Below, piece by piece: positions 1-6,476 of a DNA stretch of 13,759 nucleotides (positions within the stretch are counted from its first letter, which is position 1; every line of letters starts with the position of its first letter). Source of the stretch: Treponema sp. Its GTDB lineage: Bacteria > Spirochaetota > Spirochaetia > Treponematales > Breznakiellaceae. The notes beneath the pieces are model-generated. The model had not been told where the DNA came from. It was given only the letters and a program-made list of their open reading frames with translations, and did not search any database. Location: contig JAITAI010000103.1 of NCBI GenBank assembly GCA_031284195.1, positions 1 through 13,759 on the forward strand, given 5' to 3'. The position numbers were made by a program, and so were the translations under genes.

Positions 1-234
1 CACCCAGGCCTTGCCATCCTCCAATTTTACCACTGTATCCCCCAGAGGTCCTGGCACGGTAACGAGTTCCTCGGCGTTCTGAGGAAAGATCCACTGCTCC
101 CCTTCCCCGGCAATGAAGATACTGGTTTCTGTTCCCCTGCGAGCATATAGGTAGATTGTGGTCAAGAGGGTAATACTGAGGGCTAAACCGATGGCGCCAA
201 AGTCCAGGGGCTTAAAAAACCAGAGCTTTTTCAT
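1..234 (-). CDS. NusG domain II-containing membrane-anchored protein (partial, C-terminus off window)
   Basis: The first 78 residues are present; the rest lies beyond the left edge. The protein starts MKKLWFFKPLDFGAIGLA and has one hydrophobic segment at about residues 11-30, followed by RR, as expected for a short cytoplasmic tail and an extracytoplasmic domain. The segment VPGPLGDTVVKLEDGKAWV (about 60-78) resembles the start of the NusG_II family (Pfam NusG_II), where GPLG-x-T-V-x-I-x-x-G-K is typical and a cysteine-containing motif follows. That motif would be outside the window and cannot be checked. Small stand-alone proteins with this domain are common in Firmicutes and spirochaetes and have no established function. 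The ATG at 234 is the only start that places the hydrophobic segment at the N-terminus; its ribosome site (CTGGAA) is weak. It lies 261 bases downstream of mutS on the same strand, with its own promoter candidate. Confidence 0.7.
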   Translation of the reverse strand, partial: MKKLWFFKPLDFGAIGLALSITLLTTIYLYARRGTETSIFIAGEGEQWIFPQNAEELVTVPGPLGDTVVKLEDGKAWV

Positions 235-280
235 AATTCCAGGGTACCGTATTGAGGTGATTTTGAAGCAACCATAGGGT

Positions 281-309
281 ACTATAACATAGCCAGAAGT
301 TCCTAACAA
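281..309 (-). promoter_or_regulatory. Sigma-70-type promoter for the NusG_II gene
   Basis: On the minus strand the sequence reads TTGTTA (309-304), a 17-base spacer, then TATAGT (286-281). This is 4/6 and 5/6 matches to the consensus -35 and -10 boxes at the ideal spacing. A TG one base upstream of the -10 box makes it an extended -10 element. It lies about 47 bases before the ATG at 234. The rest of the mutS-NusG_II gap (310-495) shows no gene I can recognise and no clear terminator, so transcripts from mutS may also read in. Prediction from sequence only. Confidence 0.5.
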
Positions 310-495
310 GGCGCCTTCGATTCTGGATAGGGTCACTATACGTACTTTCTTAATTCGTGGAGTGCTGGACTAAGGAATTGGGGGCAATGCCAGTACCGAA
401 TTTAATAGACTAATCCTTCATCTTGAGCGGAGTTGATCTCCATAACCGCAATCCCTTCCAAGGGGTTTCATGAGGAGCGACTCGTAGAACTCACT

Positions 496-3240
496 TTAAA
501 AAGATTCAAAGAGGGAGGGTTCTTGCTCTGCTGGAACCGTTCGGCGGACCTTATGGGGATTCCGGGGAACCAGGGTTCCATTAAACCACTGTTTCCAGAT
601 ATGGATCAAACTCAAGGCTTCCAGGGGACTTATCCGATCCGGATCAAGCTCAGCAAGCTGCTCAATCAACCGTAGTACTTTGACCTGATCAAGCCCGGTA
701 TAAGGAGACTCCCCTGGCAATACAGGAAGGGGTTTCAAAGACGCTTGAAGACTTGAATCCTCTCCCTGAGGCAGAACATCCTGCAGGGCCTTACCGCTTT
801 CTTCCAAGCGCTCCAGAATACGGTTTGCCCGGTGGAGCACCCGTTCACTCAAGCCTGCAAGACGGGCCACATGCAATCCATAGGATTCTGCTGCAGGCCC
901 TTCTTTGAGTTTCCGTAAAAAGATAATCTCCCCTCCTTGATCCAGCACTTCCATAGAACGGTTAGCCATCCGTTTGTGGGATATCCGGGACAGTTCATGA
1001 AAATGGGTGGCAAACAGGGTTCTGCATTTGATATGTTCCAGCAGTTCTTCACTCACGGCCCAGGCAATGGAAAGGCCGTCATTGGTTCCGGTTCCCCTCC
1101 CCACCTCGTCCATGATCACCAAACTCCGTTCCGTGGCCGTATGAAGAATATAGGCCGTCTCATTCATCTCCACCAGAAAGGTCGATTCCCCCCGGGCAAG
1201 GTTATCTGAAGCCCCTACCCGGCAGTAAATCCGATCTACCATACCGATAAGGGCCTCCCGGGCCGGAACAAAACTGCCCATCTGAGCCATAATGGTAAGC
1301 ATCGCCGCTTGCCGGAGATAGGTTGACTTACCCGCCATATTGGGTCCGGTGATCAGGGCAAAGGAAACCCCCTCCCCGTCTAGGAGTATATCATTGGGGA
1401 TAAATTCCCCATTGGGTATATGGGCTTCCACCACAGGGTGTCGGCCCTCAAGGATCTTAAGCCGGTTCTCCTCATCCACTATCGGCCGTATCCACCCTCG
1501 AATGGTTGCTGCTCGTGCTAGGGATTGGGCAAGGTCCAATTCCGCGATACGCCGTCCTGCAGCGGCTAAGACCCCCAAACAGGCTTTGGCCTTATCCCGT
1601 AATTCTAAGAAGAGCTTTTTCTCAAGCTCAATCACCTTTTCAGAGGCGCCGTTAATATCTGATTCCAGTTCTGCAAGCCGGTCGGTAGTGAACCGTTCTC
1701 CTGCCACAATACCCTGGCGCCGGATAAAACGAGGGGGAACCTTGGCAAGATGCGCCTTAGTAACCTCAAAGAAATACCCAATGAGGCGATTATACCGGAT
1801 TTTGAGGCTGGGAATCCCCGTGGTTTCCCGTTCTTCTTCCAGGTACTCCTCCAAAAGCTGCCGCCCGTCATCCCTGAGCCGGCGCAGGTTATCCAATTTT
1901 GGGCTGTACCCTTGATGGATAAGGTTGCCTTCGGTGAGCAGTATGGAAGGATCCTCTGCAAGTCCCGCTTCCAACAGGTCTTGCAGTTCCATGAGCCGGG
2001 CAAATCCAGGGGCATCCAGGGAAGAAGCCTCCTCAGATTCAAAGGTAAAAGGCAGGTCATTGAAGGTAAGTTCTTCCTCGACTGCTCTGATAGCCTGAAA
2101 CAACACCAGGGCGTTTTTAATGGCCAGCATATCCTTACCATGGGCCCGGTCCATGGCAAGCCGGGAACTGAGCCGTTCCAGGTCTGGAGTTCTCCCGAGA
2201 AGCTCCCGGAAGGCTCCCAAGCGCCGCTGATCCCGGTAAATGGTTTCCACCATGTCGAGTCGTTTATTGATAAGCTGCAGGTTCCGCAGCGGGTGCAGGA
2301 GCCGGCGTTTGAGGAGCCGGCGTCCCATAGGGGTCCGGGTTTCATCCAACACCTCAAAAAGAGAAAACCGGACATCCCCATCCCGTACATTTCTGAGGAG
2401 CTCCAAATTACGCTGGGTGGATTCGTCAATCCCCACATATTCCGTATCCCGGTATACCCTGACGGCCCGTACATGAGGGATAAGGGTTTTGGCAGTATCA
2501 TCCAAGTAATATAACAAGGCCCCGGCAGCGATAATTTCAGGCATCCCTTCAACCAATCCGAACCCTTTTAGATTGGATGTACCGAACTGCTTTTCCAGCC
2601 GTTTTCGGCTCCGATCCCGATCAAAGAGCCAATCCGCCCAGCGGTTCACCACTAAACCGGTTCTATCCGCCACTGCCCCTTCAATAGCGCCATGCTCTTC
2701 GAGGAGAGACTCCTGGAGGATCATCTCTTTTATCTGGAGCCGTTCCAGTTCCTGACGGAGCTGCTCCGCTCCCTCGTCCAGGGGAAATGACGTAACATGA
2801 AAATCTCCAGTAGACAGGTCTATATAGGCAAAGGAGAGGTCGTTTTTTTCTGTTAATGCAAGACTCGCCAAATAGTTGGGGCTCCCCTTATCCAGGTAAT
2901 CCTCTTCCACTGTGGTGCCTGGGGTGATGACCTCCACCACCTGCCGGTCAATCAATGCCTTTCCCTTGGCAGCTTCCGCGACTTGTTCACAAATCGCTAT
3001 TTTTTTCCCAAGTTTTAAGAGCCTTGCAATATAGGACCGCGCCGCATGATAGGGAATACCACACATAGGAAGCCCATTACGACTGGTGAGCGTAAGATTA
3101 AGCAATGCGGACACTTCCAAGGCATCATCGGAAAACATTTCATAAAAATCTCCGAGGCGAAAAAAAAGCACTTCTCCTTGGTGTTCCCGTTTGATTTGCC
3201 TGTATTGCTCCAGCATCGGACTGGTTGGGATAGAACTGAT
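496..3240 (-). CDS. mutS: DNA mismatch repair protein MutS
   Basis: MutS recognises base mismatches and small loops and recruits MutL. Numbered from the first ATG (3216), the protein has 906 residues, within the family range. The mismatch-reading Phe-X-Glu motif is at 24-26 (GDFYEMF). The connector and lever/clamp domains occupy roughly 110-560. The ABC-type ATPase follows, with Walker A GPNMAGKST (624-632), the signature region around 675-690, Walker B VIMDEVGRGTGTNDG (700-714) and the ATHFHEL switch (736-742). The last 30 or so residues form a basic tail ending SLFESF. I extended the start to 3240: a strong AAGGAGG (3252-3246) ends five bases before an ATC codon. Reading from there adds SSIPTSP before MLEQY, which matches the conserved TPM-x-x-QY opening of MutS proteins. 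The ATG at 3216 lies 30 bases from that site and has none of its own. It follows the skp gene by about 51 bases and probably shares its transcript. The identity is certain; the start is not. Confidence 0.95.
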   Translation of the reverse strand: MSSIPTSPMLEQYRQIKREHQGEVLFFRLGDFYEMFSDDALEVSALLNLTLTSRNGLPMCGIPYHAARSYIARLLKLGKKIAICEQVAEAAKGKALIDRQVVEVITPGTTVEEDYLDKGSPNYLASLALTEKNDLSFAYIDLSTGDFHVTSFPLDEGAEQLRQELERLQIKEMILQESLLEEHGAIEGAVADRTGLVVNRWADWLFDRDRSRKRLEKQFGTSNLKGFGLVEGMPEIIAAGALLYYLDDTAKTLIPHVRAVRVYRDTEYVGIDESTQRNLELLRNVRDGDVRFSLFEVLDETRTPMGRRLLKRRLLHPLRNLQLINKRLDMVETIYRDQRRLGAFRELLGRTPDLERLSSRLAMDRAHGKDMLAIKNALVLFQAIRAVEEELTFNDLPFTFESEEASSLDAPGFARLMELQDLLEAGLAEDPSILLTEGNLIHQGYSPKLDNLRRLRDDGRQLLEEYLEEERETTGIPSLKIRYNRLIGYFFEVTKAHLAKVPPRFIRRQGIVAGERFTTDRLAELESDINGASEKVIELEKKLFLELRDKAKACLGVLAAAGRRIAELDLAQSLARAATIRGWIRPIVDEENRLKILEGRHPVVEAHIPNGEFIPNDILLDGEGVSFALITGPNMAGKSTYLRQAAMLTIMAQMGSFVPAREALIGMVDRIYCRVGASDNLARGESTFLVEMNETAYILHTATERSLVIMDEVGRGTGTNDGLSIAWAVSEELLEHIKCRTLFATHFHELSRISHKRMANRSMEVLDQGGEIIFLRKLKEGPAAESYGLHVARLAGLSERVLHRANRILERLEESGKALQDVLPQGEDSSLQASLKPLPVLPGESPYTGLDQVKVLRLIEQLAELDPDRISPLEALSLIHIWKQWFNGTLVPRNPHKVRRTVPAEQEPSLFESF

Positions 3241-3252
3241 AGCTCCCTCCTT
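3238..3252 (-). promoter_or_regulatory. mutS ribosome binding site facing an ATC codon
   Basis: AAGGAGG (3252-3246) is the best Shine-Dalgarno match in the skp-mutS gap and is followed by GAGCT and then ATC. No ATG, GTG or TTG occurs in the mutS frame between this site and the ATG at 3216. The site therefore decides between a non-standard start at 3240 and inefficient use of the ATG 30 bases away. Confidence 0.5.
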
Positions 3253-3291
3253 GTGAGGGCTTGGGATTATCCCTGCCGGCCCTCTGCGGTT

Positions 3292-3834
3292 TTACCTGCC
3301 TACCTTGGAACGCAGACTTTGAATGAGTTTATCCGTAATATCCACGGTTGGACTATACCAGAGTATGCCCGTGTTCTCTTTTAAAGAGAGCACCATACTG
3401 TACCCTTCGCTTTCAGCAATAAGGCGGATCTCATTGTTGACTTGATTCAAGAAGGTCCCGGATTGGGTAAGTTTACTCTTTTGATCCTCTAATTCAGCGG
3501 TTTTTATTTTATAATACTCTTTCAGGTATTCTGATTTCCGGTATACCTCATGTTCAAAACGAAGGGCCTGTTCCCGATCTCCCCGGGTTTCCGCGCTCAA
3601 TTGCGAGTTTTTCAAGTCCTGAATTTCCCGGCTCATCCGATCAATTTCAGTCTGGACCCGGGCGCTGCGCTCCTCCCAATCCCGGACCGCCCGGGAATCC
3701 CGGAAAAATGCCATGTAGACCTGGGAAAGATCCACCACCGCAAAACGGGTAAGCTGTTGTGCATCAAGCTGCCAGATTAAACCGAAGAGGAATAAGCCAA
3801 GCCCCCATTTTTTTATTCGCTTCCTGCTTTTCAT
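3292..3834 (-). CDS. skp: Skp/OmpH-family periplasmic chaperone
   Basis: Skp-type proteins hold unfolded outer-membrane proteins in the periplasm and deliver them to the BamA machine. The product is 180 residues, close to the usual 160-180. A basic N-terminus (MKSRKRIKKW) and hydrophobic core (about 11-22) form a signal peptide with a likely cleavage after LDA (about 25). The mature start FAVVDLSQVYMAFF is typical of the family, where an F/VVD strand precedes the first helix. Residues about 45-140 are charged and heptad-like, consistent with the long coiled-coil tentacles. The C-terminal strand region contains YSMVLSLKENTGILWYSPTVDITDKLIQ, ending with the conserved D-I-T-x-x-L/V-I motif. The ATG at 3834 was chosen over an upstream frame-open start at 3933 because only it gives an N-terminal signal peptide and does not overlap bamA. 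It begins 35 bases after the bamA stop, suggesting co-transcription. Confidence 0.9.
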   Translation of the reverse strand: MKSRKRIKKWGLGLFLFGLIWQLDAQQLTRFAVVDLSQVYMAFFRDSRAVRDWEERSARVQTEIDRMSREIQDLKNSQLSAETRGDREQALRFEHEVYRKSEYLKEYYKIKTAELEDQKSKLTQSGTFLNQVNNEIRLIAESEGYSMVLSLKENTGILWYSPTVDITDKLIQSLRSKVGR

Positions 3835-3869
3835 TTTTCTACCGCCCTTGTAACCTCTACATAATCTTT

Positions 3870-6347
3870 TTAATAGGTAGACAACACAAAAGAAATCACG
3901 AAATCCAAGCCCCCAATGCTCCCCTCCTGCCACTGAGGGGTTCCATCAACCACTTTGAAGCGTTTGGCAAAACTAAGCCTAAAGGGAAACTGGGGTATGG
4001 TAAACCGCAGTCCTGAACCAAGACTAAAGCGCATATCCTCCATCCCGAGGTCGTTAAAAAATGCCCAGGGACTTTCTTTAACCACTGCAGCATCGAAAAA
4101 CAGCAAGTCCCAGGCCAGGATCCCCGGAACAAGGGGAATCCGGAGTTCCGCCCAATTTTCCCACAGGGCCAACCCTTTATTGTAATATTCGCTGCTCCAG
4201 CCCCGGCCAGTGAACATGCCGTCCACTGCGAGCATATTGACCGTTTCGATGGGCAGGTCATCCCGGAAGGGCTGGGGGAATATGAATGAAAGACCCGAAT
4301 GAATACCGAATATCACTTTGAACGCCCAGGTCTCCCCCACGGGTAAGTTTAGCAGGGTATGAAAATACTCTGCCTTGGTATCGGATTTGATATAATGTTC
4401 CAGTTCAATCGGGAAAATCCCATAGTAGCCTAGACGCTGAATCCCATAATACCCCTTGGAAGGATCGTAATAAATATCCCGCTGATCCAAGGAGACGCTG
4501 AGCCACAGGGAATTGGCCGGCGTCCACAGGTTATTCCGGTTCCTGATGGATGGATCAAAGGGCCGGTACACCTGGGAATCGTAGGAGTTAAAAATAAACC
4601 CTGTACGGACCCCCGCTCCAATCCCAAGGTTACCCAGGAACGTACTGAAACGGTATCCCGAGGAGAAACCCAGAGAGATGCGCCACTGATCATAGTTCAT
4701 GAGAAATTCATTGGGAGGGATCTTACTGGCATTGGAATACTCCTCATAGGAGGTAAACCCATCAGGATAGGCATAGGTTTCATTTCCATTGAAATAGGGA
4801 GCCGTCATATCCATAGCCGCCCGGCGCCGGGTATGCTGGGCAGTAAGATCAAAGCTGCCGGACAAGGGAAGGCCAAAGAGCCATCGATGGGTGTATCCCA
4901 GGCCGATACTCTGGGTATCTGGCGATGCGTTTAGTTCAGCGCTGACCATGTTTCCATAGCCCAAAAAGTTACGGTCATTCCATTGGAACCGTAATGACAC
5001 GGGGAACTGGTCAGGATCCGAAGTTCCTGAAAAGGTCAGCCCCAATTGCAGATCCGTGGTGGGTTGTTCTTCCACGGTAAAAACCAGGTCCATAAGGTTA
5101 TCGGCGCTTCCTGGGGATGGTTCAGGAGCCACTACAGAAAAGTATTGCAGATTGTACAGATTGCGTACCCCTTCTATGACCTTAGTCTTGGAAAAAACAT
5201 CCCCACTCTCCAAGGGAATCTCCCTGAGGATGACCGGGGTTTTGGTTTTTTTGTTACCTTTGATCAGGATATTTTCAATATGCGCCCGGCCCTGTTCCAC
5301 AACGGTGATTTGGTAGGTGATGATCCCTTTTTCAGTATCCCGCACTTCATCCCGGCTTATAGTATTAAAGATGTAGCCATTTTCATAATACAGATCCGCC
5401 ACCCGCTGGAGATCCGCTTCCACCCGCCGGGCATTGACCACGGTTCCGGGCTTGGAAGAGACCTGGGCGGCTAATTGCTCGGTGGATAAAATCTGGTTAC
5501 CGGTAAAGCTCACCCCGCCGAAGGTGTATATTTTTCCTTCATAGATACTGAAGGTAATGGTCATCATGGTATTACCTTTTTCGTCTTTTCGGGTCGTCTG
5601 GACCACATCGGTAACTGCCGCATCAATATAACCCCGGTCGTGATAGTACTGGGTAATGGCATTCCGGTCGGCAATGAGTTTTGCTTCCTGAAACGCGCCA
5701 TCGTTTAAGAGTCCCTTGATCTTTAAAGAAAGCTGGCCCCGGAGGGTCCTGGTTGAAAAAATCGCATTTCCCTCAAAGAGCAAGGCCTCAATGGCTACTT
5801 GCTCCCCTTCCTCAATAATAAAGTTCACGATTATGGATGCATCCTTACCCACCTGGGTTTCGGAACGGACCTTGATATCTGGGAACCCTTTTTCCAGGTA
5901 TTTATTGATAAGGGCATTTTCATCGACCTGCAGCTTGACCTGATTAACCACCTCGTTCACCTTTAAGGAAATCGTCTCCCGTAATTCACTTCGCCGCAGA
6001 TGATTATTCCCCAAGAACTGGATCTTGGATACAATGGGCCGTTCAGTAACGGTAAACCGGATGATAACCTCAGCGCCGGAACTATCTGCAGGTGCTGCGC
6101 TGGGGGTGATAAGATCAAAATATTCCAGGGCATAGAGGCGCCCCTGAAGTTCCCAGAACAGATCGTCCGTAAAGGTCTGACCTTTGTAGGACTCCACGAT
6201 CCCTTCTAGTTCAGCAGCGCTGACATGTCTGAGCCCCTGAAACATAATATCTTTGATAGGTTTTCCCTGATACCATTCAACCGACTCTTGGGACAACCCA
6301 GGAAAAACAAGGACCCCCCACAAAATCACTATCGCCCTTATGCGCAT
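3870..6347 (-). CDS. bamA: Outer membrane protein assembly factor BamA
   Basis: BamA is the Omp85-family core of the machine that folds beta-barrel proteins into the outer membrane. The 825-residue length fits a protein with five POTRA domains and a 16-strand barrel. A signal peptide (MRIRAIVILWGVLVFPGLSQ) is followed by five POTRA repeats at roughly 25-103, 104-180, 183-270, 273-350 and 353-427, recognisable by recurring I-x-F-x-G-N-x-x-x-S motifs such as IQFLGNNHLRRSEL, VSFTGNQILSTEQL and ILIKGNKKTKTPVI. The barrel starts near 430 (TTDLQLGLTFSG). The loop-6 motif, usually VRGF/Y, is GRGW here (about 714-717). The last strand reads DFVISFVLSTY and ends in tyrosine rather than the usual phenylalanine. 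I chose the ATG at 6347, which has AAGGAG five bases upstream; a GTG at 6353 overlaps that site. It sits between tamB and skp, all on the minus strand. The treponemal homologue is the surface antigen Tp92 (TP0326). Confidence 0.96.
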   Translation of the reverse strand: MRIRAIVILWGVLVFPGLSQESVEWYQGKPIKDIMFQGLRHVSAAELEGIVESYKGQTFTDDLFWELQGRLYALEYFDLITPSAAPADSSGAEVIIRFTVTERPIVSKIQFLGNNHLRRSELRETISLKVNEVVNQVKLQVDENALINKYLEKGFPDIKVRSETQVGKDASIIVNFIIEEGEQVAIEALLFEGNAIFSTRTLRGQLSLKIKGLLNDGAFQEAKLIADRNAITQYYHDRGYIDAAVTDVVQTTRKDEKGNTMMTITFSIYEGKIYTFGGVSFTGNQILSTEQLAAQVSSKPGTVVNARRVEADLQRVADLYYENGYIFNTISRDEVRDTEKGIITYQITVVEQGRAHIENILIKGNKKTKTPVILREIPLESGDVFSKTKVIEGVRNLYNLQYFSVVAPEPSPGSADNLMDLVFTVEEQPTTDLQLGLTFSGTSDPDQFPVSLRFQWNDRNFLGYGNMVSAELNASPDTQSIGLGYTHRWLFGLPLSGSFDLTAQHTRRRAAMDMTAPYFNGNETYAYPDGFTSYEEYSNASKIPPNEFLMNYDQWRISLGFSSGYRFSTFLGNLGIGAGVRTGFIFNSYDSQVYRPFDPSIRNRNNLWTPANSLWLSVSLDQRDIYYDPSKGYYGIQRLGYYGIFPIELEHYIKSDTKAEYFHTLLNLPVGETWAFKVIFGIHSGLSFIFPQPFRDDLPIETVNMLAVDGMFTGRGWSSEYYNKGLALWENWAELRIPLVPGILAWDLLFFDAAVVKESPWAFFNDLGMEDMRFSLGSGLRFTIPQFPFRLSFAKRFKVVDGTPQWQEGSIGGLDFVISFVLSTY

Positions 6348-6362
6348 GTACACTCCTTATTT

Positions 6363-6390
6363 ATTATATCCAAAAATCACGCTGCGCTTA
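6363..6390 (-). promoter_or_regulatory. Possible bamA promoter
   Basis: A perfect TATAAT lies at 6368-6363 on the minus strand, 15 bases before the bamA ATG. The -35 region at 17-18 bases upstream (TTAAGC/TTTAAG, around 6386-6391) matches only about 3 of 6 positions. The box may be chance in a short AT-rich stretch, but its position is right for an internal promoter letting bamA be expressed independently of the 4.6-kb tamB gene. Confidence 0.3.
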
Positions 6391-6392
6391 AA

Positions 6393-6428
6393 CCCACCTG
6401 AGGATGCTGCACAGCACCCTCAGGTGGG
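6393..6428. repeat. Long perfect-stem hairpin in the tamB-bamA gap
   Basis: CCCACCTGAGG (6393-6403) and CCTCAGGTGGG (6418-6428) are perfect 11-base inverted repeats. Inside the 14-base loop, TGCTG and CAGCA pair again around a two-base CA, separated from the outer stem by a single A/C mismatch. The whole element is thus a nearly continuous 16-bp stem. A second small hairpin, GAAGG-CGG-CCTTC, follows at 6431-6443. On the minus strand the large stem is followed by TTTAAGCG rather than a clean T run, so it is a poor classical terminator. It could be an mRNA processing or stability element, an attenuator, or a copy of a dispersed palindromic repeat. Confidence 0.75.
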
Positions 6429-6476
6429 CGGAAGGCGGCCTTCAAACCTACAGTATTACATAGAACCCACAGCCCC

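Noticed and set aside
310..495. Small minus-strand open frames in the mutS-NusG_II gap (about 13-25 codons)
   Set aside because: Too short, without ribosome sites or recognisable products.
560..640. LSLIHI in the MutS C-terminus as a transposase-adaptor artefact
   Set aside because: The underlying bases are not the known adaptor sequence, and the reading frame continues through a plausible MutS C-terminal helix.
1340..2514. Long plus-strand open frames (191 and 254 residues) opposite mutS
   Set aside because: They lie fully inside the confidently identified mutS gene, lack recognisable domains and ribosome sites, and are explained by its codon composition.
1632..2552. A 306-residue minus-strand open frame inside mutS in another frame
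   Set aside because: Same-strand shadow of mutS; rich in Trp, Cys, Gly and Ser in the way typical of out-of-frame reading, with no family resemblance.
3835..3933. Longer skp reading starting at 3933
   Set aside because: It would overlap the bamA end and bury the signal peptide behind 33 extra residues; the ATG at 3834 fits the family.
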